From an uncultured Eubacteriales bacterium (GTDB taxonomy: Bacteria > Bacillota > Clostridia > Peptostreptococcales > Anaerovoracaceae), in contig UQXL01000001.1 in NCBI GenBank assembly GCA_900545135.1, positions 62,001 through 126,000 of the forward strand: a stretch of DNA of 64,000 nt, written 5' to 3'. This document shows, piece by piece, positions 16,748 to 25,231 of the stretch. Each line of letters opens with the position of its first letter. The first letter of the stretch is position 1. The notes under the pieces are model-generated. The model was not told the origin of the DNA, did not search any database, and saw nothing but the letters and a program-made list of their open reading frames with translations. The translations under genes were made by a program, and so were the position numbers.

Positions 16748-17472
16748 ATGATTTCCTCTCTTTCCAGGACAGGTCCGTCCTTGCATATACGCTTGCTGCC
16801 GTATTTTGTCTCGCAGGAACAGCCCATGCATGCTCCGAATCCGCAGCCCATCCTCTCTTCAAAGCTGTATTGTCCTGAAGTTTTAGCAGTGTTTTCTATG
16901 GCTCTGAACATGTTTTCTGGGCCGCAGGCATAAAAATATGTGTAATCCAAGTTTTTCAGCACGTCCGTCACAAATCCTCTGGTTCCGGCTGAGCCGTCGG
17001 CTGTCGTCACATAAGTCTTTGCACCCAGCTCTTCGAATTCCTCTTTGAGGAATATTTCTTCGCTGCTGTTGAAGCCGAGGACTGCCTGCACGTCTTTGCC
17101 CTCCGCCAGCAAACGCTTGGCAAGCTCGTACATCGGAGGCACGCCTGCTCCTCCTCCGATGAGGACAGGGCTTGCGCCGCTCTTCGACGTGTCGTAACCG
17201 TTGCCCAGTCCTGTCAGCAGGTCAAGTCTGGCGCCTTTTTTCATCTCGGCCAGAGCTTCCGTCCCTTTTCCCACTATTTTATATATCAGCGTAAGTTTAT
17301 CTCCGCAGGCTTCGCATACCGAAATCGGCCGTCTAAGAAAGAAGCCGTCTATCTTGATATTGACGAACTGTCCGGCCTTTTTTATCTGGCTGACGTCGCC
17401 TGACAGAATCATCTTCATGGTGTTTTTCGCAATGCTCTTGTTTTCTTCTATCTCAAATATGCTTTGTTTCAT
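16741..17472 (-). CDS. pyrK: Dihydroorotate dehydrogenase electron-transfer subunit
   Basis: This 243-residue ferredoxin-reductase-like subunit binds FAD and NAD (RRPISVCE, LLTGLGNGY, GGGAGVPPMYELAKRL) and a [2Fe-2S] cluster through the C-terminal Cys cluster CGFGACMGCSC followed by a later cysteine. It pairs with the class 1B PyrD. The genes overlap, which fits a fixed subunit ratio. Confidence 0.96.
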   Translation of the reverse strand: MKQSIFEIEENKSIAKNTMKMILSGDVSQIKKAGQFVNIKIDGFFLRRPISVCEACGDKLTLIYKIVGKGTEALAEMKKGARLDLLTGLGNGYDTSKSGASPVLIGGGAGVPPMYELAKRLLAEGKDVQAVLGFNSSEEIFLKEEFEELGAKTYVTTADGSAGTRGFVTDVLKNLDYTYFYACGPENMFRAIENTAKTSGQYSFEERMGCGFGACMGCSCETKYGSKRICKDGPVLEREEIIW

Positions 17473-17548
17473 GTTTCGCTCCTGTCTGCAACAATTTCTT
17501 GTCTCATGGTTCGCCTATGTTTGCAGCAGCTTCCCGTTCTCTCCAGCT

Positions 17549-18739
17549 CTATTCAGCTTCCCAGACGGTTTTGCCGCCCGTTACGTTCTTAAGGCACTTT
17601 CCATACACTCGCCAGCCGTCAAAAGGCGTGGCTTTTCCCATGGAAAGAAATGCAGCCGAATCTATAGTATACTCCGTTCCTATATCCCATATGGCGTAAT
17701 CTTCACCGTCGCGGGCCATGGGAAGACCGAACCTCTTGCGTGGATTGGAGCACATCAGCTTCAGCACCTTTTCCATCGGCAGAATTCCTGTTTTTACAAG
17801 CTTGGTATATATGACAGGGAAAGCTGTCTCAAGGCCGGTTACTCCCATTGCGCTGTCTTTTAGACCCTTTGATTTTTCCTCCGCAGTGTGGGGCGCGTGG
17901 TCCGTGGCTATCATATCTATAGTGCCGTCCAGGATTCCCTCAATCAGGGCATCCCGATCGGCTCTGCTCCTGATTGGCGGATTCATCTTGAAGCGGCCTT
18001 CGTCTTTGAGTTCGCCGTCCGTCATAGTCAGATAATGAGGCGCCGTCTCGCACGTGACGTCTATCCCTGCTCTCTTGGCTTCTCTTATGAGCCGAACGCT
18101 TTCCTTGGCGGAAACGTGGCACACGTGATAAGCCGCTCCTGTTTTAGCTGCGATTTTCAAATCCCTTTCTATAGGCCTCCATTCGCTTTCCGAGCAGATG
18201 CCTTTATGCCCGTAAATCTTTGCATAAGCTCCGGCGTGTATGTATCCTCCTGCTCTCAGCTCCATGTCTTCGCAGTGGGCCGCCACGGTCTTGCCCAGTC
18301 TCTTGGCTGTCTTCATGGCTTTTTCCATCAGCTCCGGGTCGTTTAGTCCTACTCCGTCGTCGCTGAAAGCCGCCACATAAGGGGCCATTTCTTCCATCTT
18401 TGAAAGCGCATTGCCCTTTTCTCCCTCTGTCAGCGAGCCATAAGGTATGACGGTAATCTCCGCGTCTGCTTCGATTATATCCAGTTGTTTTTGCAGATTT
18501 TCAAGACAATCGGGAACCGGGTTTAAGTTGGGCATGGCCAGCAGACATCCGTATCCGCCCTTTGCCGCGGCTTTAGTGCCTGTCTTGATGGTTTCCTTAA
18601 AAAAAAATCCCGGCTCTCGAAGATGAACATGTACATCTGCGAAAGTGGGGATAATGATAATGCCTTTATTTGTCTGATAATTCAAACCATCGCGCTTTTT
18701 TACGTTTATTTCTGCAGTTTTCAGCTCTCTGGTCCTCAT
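17549..18739 (-). CDS. pyrC: Dihydroorotase, type I
   Basis: This 396-residue amidohydrolase has the zinc motif HVHLREPG (histidines near 37 and 39), HVSAKESV, and TDHAPHT with the catalytic aspartate. It closes carbamoyl-aspartate to dihydroorotate. It is the first gene of the pyr operon and lies 76 bp ahead of pyrK. A SigA-like promoter lies about 70-95 bp upstream. No PyrR-type anti-terminator was recognised in the short leader. Confidence 0.95.
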   Translation of the reverse strand: MRTRELKTAEINVKKRDGLNYQTNKGIIIIPTFADVHVHLREPGFFFKETIKTGTKAAAKGGYGCLLAMPNLNPVPDCLENLQKQLDIIEADAEITVIPYGSLTEGEKGNALSKMEEMAPYVAAFSDDGVGLNDPELMEKAMKTAKRLGKTVAAHCEDMELRAGGYIHAGAYAKIYGHKGICSESEWRPIERDLKIAAKTGAAYHVCHVSAKESVRLIREAKRAGIDVTCETAPHYLTMTDGELKDEGRFKMNPPIRSRADRDALIEGILDGTIDMIATDHAPHTAEEKSKGLKDSAMGVTGLETAFPVIYTKLVKTGILPMEKVLKLMCSNPRKRFGLPMARDGEDYAIWDIGTEYTIDSAAFLSMGKATPFDGWRVYGKCLKNVTGGKTVWEAE

Positions 18740-18806
18740 GTATTCCTCCCTGCGGTCTTATTAAATAAAGATCGCGTTTGCATATTCAAAATTTATTTCT
18801 TGTGAC

Positions 18807-18835
18807 AGGATACCACTTTACAGGCTGTTCGTCAA
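18807..18835 (-). promoter_or_regulatory. Promoter of the pyr operon
   Basis: TTGACG (18830-18835), 17 bp, TATCCT (18807-18812) on the minus strand, with GGGAGG ahead of the pyrC ATG. Confidence 0.65.
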
Positions 18836-18876
18836 GAGAATTTTTTGAGGAAATTAAAGATGCTGAAGATGGAAAA

Positions 18877-20277
18877 TTAAAGATATGCATGAATGTCTAT
18901 TTCAGTGTACTTGTATTCAATCTCTGAAGAAGACAATCCTCTTTCTTCGTACTCAGCTTCGCCGCACTGGTTGTCATAAGGGTCTATCCTCCAGTGGTTC
19001 TTAGGAGTTTCAAATTCTTCCTGAAAATCATCGTTTATGGCTATCCTGTACGGATCCACATTGCCGAAGTAGAAGTTCCATCTGTCAAAAGCGCCTCTGA
19101 TATATGCGGCGGCTCCATAAGACAAGTCAGCGTACAGCCATCCGGCGGACGGTATATAGAACATGGCCCAGTCGTGTTCTCCCACGGCTCCAGGCTTGGC
19201 GTCCAGACCGGACTGCCACTTGGCCGGTATTCCGGCAAGGCGGCATAAGGTTATGAACAGCAGCGCAAAAACTCCGCAGTCGCCTCTCCTGTTGACGGCG
19301 CAGTACTCGGACAGATTGTCGACGCTGCAGTAATCTCTCATGAATCTGTAATTTGCTTTCGTCGTAATGAAATCATAAATTTTTCTGGCTTTGATAAGAG
19401 GATTTGTTTCATCGCCGGCTACATCATAAAGCAGACTTCTCAGAAACGGCGTAAAACGAATATGGGGAAGTTTTTCCTTGAGATAAACTTTTTCTTCCTC
19501 AGGAATGGCTGTCTCGGCCGCTTTTTTTACGTCTATTTTTGATATATCTTTATAAATGATCTCATTATCTAACTGGTACTCGATGCTGAAAACCTGGTTT
19601 TTGCGTGCTTTCTGTACAAAACAGACCGTCGGCTGGGCTGCATCGGAATTGGGGAGTATGACACAGTCCGGTTTTGTCTCTGTTCCGCAGTCCGGCTTTG
19701 TCTCCAGAACTTTGAGATTTTTTATCCCGTATCTTTCCACGGGAACCGGGAGGTGCACCATCAGCTTTCTGCCCTCCTCCACAGCTGAGTCTCTGATTCT
19801 CAGTTCGTGTTTTATGTGTATGTGAGCTTTCATCGCCCTGCCGTCTTCTGCATTTTCAACGAAGGCTTGAACATGGCTGAAATCAGCAGTATCTCCCGCC
19901 TCTCTTCTCCGCCATATTTCGGGATAGACTTTATATAAAGTCGCGGCAAAAGAATTTATGTATTTTACTTTTCCCTCAACATACATCCAGTCTATCTTGT
20001 CTTCTTTTCTCAGGAGTTCCATCTCTCCGGCAGTCATATCCGGAATTTCCCTGCGGATGATTGCGAGGGCCTCTTCCTCTGAAACTGAATATTTCTTTTT
20101 TATATATTTGATGCTGTTGAGTTCCAGCTCCAAACGCCGTCTCAAAGGCTTTGGTATATCTTGACCGAGCATGCTGTTTATCGTCTGCACGGCTTTATCG
20201 AAGCTGCCGCTCCACTTTTCTTTCAGCACAGGCTCAGGCAGCGGAACGGAAAGGTATTTTAAATCGTCGTATTTCAT
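18877..20277 (-). CDS. Transglutaminase-like (cysteine protease fold) protein
   Basis: This 466-residue protein has a C-terminal transglutaminase-like core with the catalytic cysteine in RRGDCGVFALL (C334), histidine in GEHDWAMFYIP and aspartate in WLYADLSYG. No signal peptide is present, so it is cytoplasmic or leaves by another route. The first 250 residues have no motif I recognise. A small internal duplication, ETKPDC-GT-ETKPDC, lies at about 192-205. Proteins of this family often act on peptides; the adjacent M19 dipeptidase, 42 bp upstream and in the same direction, supports a peptide-processing role by inference. Confidence 0.8.
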   Translation of the reverse strand: MKYDDLKYLSVPLPEPVLKEKWSGSFDKAVQTINSMLGQDIPKPLRRRLELELNSIKYIKKKYSVSEEEALAIIRREIPDMTAGEMELLRKEDKIDWMYVEGKVKYINSFAATLYKVYPEIWRRREAGDTADFSHVQAFVENAEDGRAMKAHIHIKHELRIRDSAVEEGRKLMVHLPVPVERYGIKNLKVLETKPDCGTETKPDCVILPNSDAAQPTVCFVQKARKNQVFSIEYQLDNEIIYKDISKIDVKKAAETAIPEEEKVYLKEKLPHIRFTPFLRSLLYDVAGDETNPLIKARKIYDFITTKANYRFMRDYCSVDNLSEYCAVNRRGDCGVFALLFITLCRLAGIPAKWQSGLDAKPGAVGEHDWAMFYIPSAGWLYADLSYGAAAYIRGAFDRWNFYFGNVDPYRIAINDDFQEEFETPKNHWRIDPYDNQCGEAEYEERGLSSSEIEYKYTEIDIHAYL

Positions 20278-20319
20278 CTATCCTCCCAATTATCTTCCGA
20301 ATTTTTTATAAATATCATT

Positions 20320-21276
20320 TTATAAACATTCTTTGAGCACGCGCATCACATTCTTATAGCAGATCTTCTCAATGGTGCTGCTTTTAAAATACTTTTCCAT
20401 CTTAAGCATGATCGTCTGCATAAAATCATATCCCTCTACTTCCAGTCCGCAGTCGATTCCATCGAAGTCCGATCCCAGTCCCACGTGATCTTCTCCCGCG
20501 ATTTTGACCATATACTTGATATGCTCGATTATATCTTCGGCAAACGTCTTTTCAGCGGAGTCTTTCAAAAACTTTGAGTAGAAATTGACTCCTGCAACGC
20601 CTCCAGATTCGGCGATGCTCCTGAGCTGTTGATCCGTCAGGTTTCTCGAATGGCCGCAAAGGGCCGCGGCGCATGAATGTGAAGCCACGAAAGGCTTTTC
20701 GCTGTATTTTACCACATCGTAAAAGCCGCCCTCAGAAAGATGTGATACGTCTATTATCATTCCCAGCTCGTTCATGCGTTTTACTGTTTCAATGCCGAAA
20801 GGCTTCAGTCCTTTCATGTGTTTTTCCCTATCCGTGCTGTTGGGATAACCTATGCAGTTTTCGTAATTCCACGTAAGGGTGATGAGTCTTACGCCTCTCT
20901 CATAAAGCTCGTCGAGCCTTTCTATCCTGCCCTCAAGCAGCAGGCCATCTTCTATTGTAAGCACGGCCGACATCTTGCCTTCATCGTTGTTGCGGAGCAG
21001 GTCAGAATATTTTAGTACAGGTCTGATCATGTCTGAGTTTTTTTCCAGCTCTTTTTCATATAGATCCGACATCTCAATGAAAAGCTGGTACGGTTCTTTA
21101 TGTATGTTTTCTTCATCAGCCATTTCTCCGGATGGCAGGAAAGCGGCGAAGAATTGCACCATGGCGTTATTCTTCTTCATCCTTTCCAAGTCTATATGCA
21201 GGGAATTCTTTCTTAAATCAACTCCCTTCTTATAACAATCAAGCAGCGTATCGCAGTGCATATCGGCTATGCGCAT
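20320..21276 (-). CDS. M19 (renal dipeptidase-type) membrane dipeptidase family
   Basis: This 318-residue zinc enzyme has the M19 signature: DMHCDTLLD at residues 5-13, VLTIEDGLLLEG, DVSHLSEGGFYDV, ASHSCAAALCGHSRNLTD and HVGLGSDFDGID. Such enzymes cleave dipeptides, including those with a C-terminal D-residue. No signal peptide is seen, as is usual for bacterial forms. It is followed by the transglutaminase-like gene and likely cotranscribed. Confidence 0.93.
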   Translation of the reverse strand: MRIADMHCDTLLDCYKKGVDLRKNSLHIDLERMKKNNAMVQFFAAFLPSGEMADEENIHKEPYQLFIEMSDLYEKELEKNSDMIRPVLKYSDLLRNNDEGKMSAVLTIEDGLLLEGRIERLDELYERGVRLITLTWNYENCIGYPNSTDREKHMKGLKPFGIETVKRMNELGMIIDVSHLSEGGFYDVVKYSEKPFVASHSCAAALCGHSRNLTDQQLRSIAESGGVAGVNFYSKFLKDSAEKTFAEDIIEHIKYMVKIAGEDHVGLGSDFDGIDCGLEVEGYDFMQTIMLKMEKYFKSSTIEKICYKNVMRVLKECL

Positions 21277-21379
21277 AGTTTTGTCTCCTTTCTTTTTAAA
21301 GCGGCGGTAACGTTTTAAATGGCGGTAACGGTGCGGACAGCGCGGGCGTTTTGAGCAGCGCTCGCCGCCGTTTCCGATT

Positions 21380-22579
21380 CTACTCTACTTTCACCGGCCT
21401 CCTCACATAATCTGAATTCTTATACAGGTCTCTGCCTGAAGCCAAATTATACAGATCGGCTGCCAGTATATCTTTTTCCAGAGCGGCGTAAGCTTTGCCT
21501 CCTGGTTGTATATCCTTGTTTATATTAGTTATGATTGGAAGCGCTGACAATTCTCTCTTTTTTATTTCTTTGAGATATGCGCTTCCTCTTTCGCTGAAAG
21601 CAAGTACCCTAATATAATTACCGTAGCTTTCAGGCTGCATTATATCGAGCAGCACGTGCATCAGAAATCTGTCAATCCTCGTCCTCGTATAACGCTTGGA
21701 CTTGAGTTCTTCCCCCAGTTCATCAAGTGAGGCTGTCTTTCTTATAATTTTTTTAAGTTTGTTGCCGAGGCCCTCTCCTCCGGAGAACACAGAGTCTAAC
21801 TGCTCCGCCGGTGTCGTCAGAGTTTTTTGGCATATCATCTGAAAGAGGGTTTCTTCTGATGGTACATGGGCCTTTTGCAGCATTTTCTCCGATGTCTGAG
21901 GAAGCCATCCGGCTACGCTCCCACCTGCTTTCAGCTTCGCTCTTATCGCCGCGGCCGACGCGAAGCCGTTCTTAGTCTCCATATCGTCGTGCCCTGCCCC
22001 CTCGCGTTTGATGGTCACGGCTTCTGCTCGCTTCATATTTTTCAGATATTCGACGGCGAGAATATTGTTGGGCATATCAAGCAGCGAGGCTATTTCATCG
22101 CCTAAGACAACAGCAACGGCTTCTCTTCTGGCGCGTGGGTAAGAAAGGCCTTCCCTGACTTTCTGCTTTATAATTTCTTCGACACGTCCTGCTTCGGTTC
22201 CGCACGAGATTTCCCGGGAAATCTCCCTCAAATCACCGATATTTCCCGACTCGCTTCCGAAAGAGATCCAGTCTGCTCCCAGATTTTCCAGTATCTCCAC
22301 TGCGGCTTGTGCGAACACCGGCGCTGAATTGCACGCGAAAACGGCGGGTATTTCCACCACTAAATCTGCCCCGCTCTTGACGGCCGCCTCAGCCCTCTCC
22401 CACTTGTCTGCAACGGCCATCTGCCCTCTCTGCACGAAATTGCCGCTCATGGCGACCACGGCAAATTCTGCCCCTGTCGCTGAAAGCGACTGTTCCAGGT
22501 GGTATAGGTGTCCGTTGTGGAAAGGATTGTATTCAGCTATTATTCCTACGCATTTCTTGTCCATATTTTGATCGTCCAT
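21380..22579 (-). CDS. tmcAL: tRNA(Met) cytidine acetate ligase
   Basis: This 399-residue nucleotidyltransferase-fold enzyme (formerly YlbM) makes N4-acetylcytidine at the wobble base of elongator tRNA(Met) from acetate and ATP. It has GIIAEYNPFHNGH at about 13-25, SGNFVQRG, DLVVEIP and FGSESG. In Bacillus ylbM lies beside ylbJ, as here, although about 1.1 kb of repeats separates them. A methionine five residues downstream is an alternative start. Confidence 0.93.
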   Translation of the reverse strand: MDDQNMDKKCVGIIAEYNPFHNGHLYHLEQSLSATGAEFAVVAMSGNFVQRGQMAVADKWERAEAAVKSGADLVVEIPAVFACNSAPVFAQAAVEILENLGADWISFGSESGNIGDLREISREISCGTEAGRVEEIIKQKVREGLSYPRARREAVAVVLGDEIASLLDMPNNILAVEYLKNMKRAEAVTIKREGAGHDDMETKNGFASAAAIRAKLKAGGSVAGWLPQTSEKMLQKAHVPSEETLFQMICQKTLTTPAEQLDSVFSGGEGLGNKLKKIIRKTASLDELGEELKSKRYTRTRIDRFLMHVLLDIMQPESYGNYIRVLAFSERGSAYLKEIKKRELSALPIITNINKDIQPGGKAYAALEKDILAADLYNLASGRDLYKNSDYVRRPVKVE

Positions 22580-22599
22580 TTTTCTCCGCTTATGTTTTG

Positions 22600-22795
22600 C
22601 TCGGTAAAGCAGTAAGCCGCGGTTGTTTGTATGCTGAGACTGCTTGCGCTCTGCGGCTGCTCGCAGGCCAGGACTGCTTGCAGGCTGCGACTGAATGCAC
22701 GACGCACCTGAACTGCTTGCGCGCTACGGTGGTTTGAATACCGAACCTGCTTGCAGGCTGAGACTGCCTGAACGCCGCAACTGCTCTGACGCCCA
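22600..22795. repeat. Degenerate GC-rich short tandem repeats upstream of tmcAL
   Basis: Variants of CTGCTTGCAGGCTG and GAGACTGC recur about every 20-30 bp. A frame on the minus strand is open but is only the repeat read through; I do not call a gene. Confidence 0.5.
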
Positions 22796-22917
22796 ATGTT
22801 GTATAATTCTCAAATTTTATGAAATTCTACAACATTCCTACTGTTCTGAGCTGCTCGCATAATAGGAAAATCGGCCAATGTTGCAGATTTTCTCAATTTC
22901 TTAAAATTCTACAACAT
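22796..22917. repeat. Two isolated 40-bp palindromic units (ATGTTG ... CAACAT)
   Basis: Units lie at 22796-22835 and 22878-22917. The first pairs ATGTTGTATAATT with AATTCTACAACAT with one mismatch. Both start ATGTTG and end CAACAT exactly 40 bp later, like the units in the arrays at 23014 and 33185. Confidence 0.75.
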
Positions 22918-23013
22918 AAATCGGAAATGCAATACTCTCCGCTTTGTCAACCTTGCCTGCCTTGTCCGCCTTGCGGCGAAGCCGAACATTACCGGAACAA
23001 ACAGTACACGGTT

Positions 23014-23316
23014 TATTTTGTAATATTATGGAAAATGTTGTACAATTTTATGTTTCGGTTGATTTTTGACAACATTCTTTGTATTTAAGTACGTCGAAAT
23101 TTGCCGAATCAGCTATCAAAACCAACTGATGTTGCCATATTATATAAAATCTGAAAATTTGCCAACATTTTTATGAGAATATGTTGGCAAAATCGCCGTA
23201 ACTCCGAAAAATATACAACATCGACATGATTCGACACCTCAAAACTCCTAAAATAGCGGAGTTCTTTTTAAAAATGTTGTCATTTCATCAACAAATTTGA
23301 GTTTTGCCAACATCAA
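23014..23316. repeat. Array repeat copy A: four ATGTTG-N28/29-CAACAT units
   Basis: Units are 23035-23075, 23129-23168, 23181-23221 and 23274-23313. Starts are 94, 52 and 93 bp apart. Copy B at 33185-33486 is collinear. No gene is seen in this stretch. Confidence 0.85.
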
Positions 23317-23488
23317 GTTATCGTTTCGTCTGCGGTCTAAAAGCCGTAAAGAATTGCAGCGGCGTTTATTACCGGTCCACCAAACAGTGTTTCAATGTCC
23401 GCGTCCGCTCGGCGCAGCCGTCATAATCTCCTGCGGACATTATACCACAAAGCAAATCCGGCAGAGTAGTGTATCTGGCGTTTTCAAC

Positions 23489-23712
23489 GTATAAATCATC
23501 ACAAAATCTTTATTTCGTTGAAAAGAACAGTCTGCAAAACAGGCGAAGCTGCGCATGTTTTCAGCTGGGAATCAAAATCTGTTTGAGCACGCCGCGCACT
23601 CTGCTTCTGAAAAGCGGCATCGAGTTATTTTGATTCCCTGAAAACAAAGCAACGAGCCGTTGTTTTGCCTGTTCTTTGAAAGAAATAACAGTTTTGTGGT
23701 AATTTATTATAC
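23489..23712. repeat. 224-bp imperfect palindrome, copy A (possible MITE)
   Basis: The ends read GTATAAATCATCACAAAA and, inverted, GTATAATAAATTACCACAAAA. Further paired arms are TTATTTC/GAAATAA, GAACAG/CTGTTC, TTTTCAG/CTGAAAA and the perfect GGGAATCAAAAT/ATTTTGATTCCC. The inner loop contains GTTTGAGCACGCCGCG. Copy B at 33531-33754 has equal length with roughly 25 mismatches by eye. The right end covers the last codons and stop of ylbJ. Confidence 0.8.
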
Positions 23713-24612
23713 CACAAAATTCACCAATATCACAGCCACAATTGCTGCCAACATTCCGTGGGTCAATTTCATCAAAAATATATCTTTTATGCCTATCCCT
23801 GTCTTTCTCGCCATGGAAGCCGACTGACCCACGATGGACATTCCGCCGAAAGATACCATCATGGAAGCCAGAACGGTTTTAAACTTTATTCCGATGTCGC
23901 ACATACCCATCTGGTTTATTCCTATGGTCATTTCAAAGAAGCTCTTTATGCAGGCGCAGAGAGTTTTGTTGCTGATGGCATCGAACAGGCCCGCCTTGTC
24001 TAAGAGATTTATGCCTATTGTAAAGATTATCAGATAGGCTAAGATTATGGCCATGGCTTTAAATCCGCCCACTATAGCGTAAGTGAAATTTTCCAGGTAA
24101 TCTCCTTTAGGTATGAAAGCTTCCTTTCTGCTCCTGGGAGTTTTTTCTTTTTTCCCTATATACAAAAGTCCGTTGGCCAGGCCGCCCGCATAATGAGATA
24201 TGGCGACTAAAACGGCGGCTTTACTGCTGCCTATGAATTCTCCCACAGTAAAGAGCATAAAAGCAGGGCCTGTGACCATCGAGTAGCTGAGCAGCCATTT
24301 TCCCTCCTGATGAGAGAGACGCTCTTCCTTTATATAATCCCCAACGACTTTCGCGCCCATCGGATAGCCGGAAAGAAAAGCCATGACAAAGGGATATATC
24401 CTCGGCGGCAGTTTTTTCAAATCTCCGGTTCTCTTTATGAAGTCGGAAAATATGAAAAACGGCAGCAGTACGGGAACTATGGAATTGGCCCATATTATTA
24501 TGGCCGTCTTAGAGCCTGCTTCAGTTATGTCAGGAAATACTACCATGGCAAAGGCGAAAAAAGAAGCGCAGGCGACGACCAGTTTGTTTACGATAAGCTT
24601 TCTGTCTTTCAT
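23707..24612 (-). CDS. ylbJ: Sporulation integral membrane protein YlbJ-like
   Basis: This 301-residue polytopic membrane protein of the nucleoside-recognition/YlbJ family has about eight helices. It carries IIIWANSIVPVLLPFFIFSD, FLSGYPMGAKVVGDY and a second half with FFEMTIGINQMG and MVSFGGMSIVGQSASM. YlbJ is needed for sporulation in Bacillus, and its gene is normally near ylbM and coaD, as here. The end of the gene overlaps the 224-bp palindrome, so the last residues and stop are supplied by that repeat. Absence of a strong ribosome site leaves the start slightly open. Confidence 0.85.
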   Translation of the reverse strand: MKDRKLIVNKLVVACASFFAFAMVVFPDITEAGSKTAIIIWANSIVPVLLPFFIFSDFIKRTGDLKKLPPRIYPFVMAFLSGYPMGAKVVGDYIKEERLSHQEGKWLLSYSMVTGPAFMLFTVGEFIGSSKAAVLVAISHYAGGLANGLLYIGKKEKTPRSRKEAFIPKGDYLENFTYAIVGGFKAMAIILAYLIIFTIGINLLDKAGLFDAISNKTLCACIKSFFEMTIGINQMGMCDIGIKFKTVLASMMVSFGGMSIVGQSASMARKTGIGIKDIFLMKLTHGMLAAIVAVILVNFVV

Positions 24613-24769
24613 ACTTAAAGCATATTATCGTCTTCCCTTTAAAATGAAAAAAATTCGGAGTAAAATCTTAAAATTTTATGAATGTTGGATATCTTTACTG
24701 CGTTATGGAAAAAACGGCGCGGATATAGTAGAATATTAAATAAATTTTCTTTCAGCGAGGTAATTTAAC

Positions 24770-25210
24770 ATGGAAATACGCCGTCTCAGTACAGAAGACA
24801 TCGAAGATGTCAAATCGGCAATATTGTGCATTTTTTCCGCCGAACCGTGGAATGACGTTTGAAGTGAAAGTCAGCTTAACGCATACGTTATCGAACTGAT
24901 AGACAATAAGAATTCCCTGCCTTTCGGACTTTACGACAATGAGAGGATAATCGGCATATCTCTCGGAAGGCTTAAGCACTGGTGCGAAGGCACTGAGTAT
25001 TGGATAGACGAATTCGGAATCATGCCGGAAAAACAGAGCAAAGGCTTAGGAAGAGAATTTTTAAGCAAAATAGAATTCTTATTAAAGGAAGATGGTATAG
25101 ATACAATTGTACTTCTCACAGAGCGAACGGTTCCCGCTTATAGATTTTATAAAAGAAACGAATTCGCTGAAAGCACAGAGCAGGCTTTCATGGTGAAAAC
25201 AGATTTATAG
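24770..25210 (+). pseudogene. GNAT acetyltransferase with an in-frame TGA
   Basis: The frame from ATG 24770 to the TAG at 25208 encodes a GNAT-like acetyltransferase: MEIRRLSTEDIEDV at the start, the acetyl-CoA loop KQSKGLGREFL and a C-terminal PAYRFYKRNEF motif. Codon 31 is TGA (24860-24862) where a tryptophan or similar residue is expected, and the frame continues undisturbed on both sides. The 62-codon C-terminal part could start at ATG 25022 but would lack the fold. Either a nonsense mutation or a sequencing error explains it. A membrane-protein gene follows 21 bp later. Confidence 0.75.
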
Positions 25211-25231
25211 AAACAGATTATAGGTGATGAG

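Noticed and set aside
18740..18876. PyrR attenuator or riboswitch ahead of pyrC
   Set aside because: The leader is about 60 bases and I see no anti-terminator/terminator pair or PyrR-binding hairpin.
22590..22796. 68-codon minus-strand frame ahead of tmcAL
   Set aside because: It is short tandem repeats read through, with no ribosome site or family features.
22796..23712. CRISPR array
   Set aside because: Units are inverted repeats with irregular gaps, not identical direct repeats with unique spacers, and no cas gene is near.
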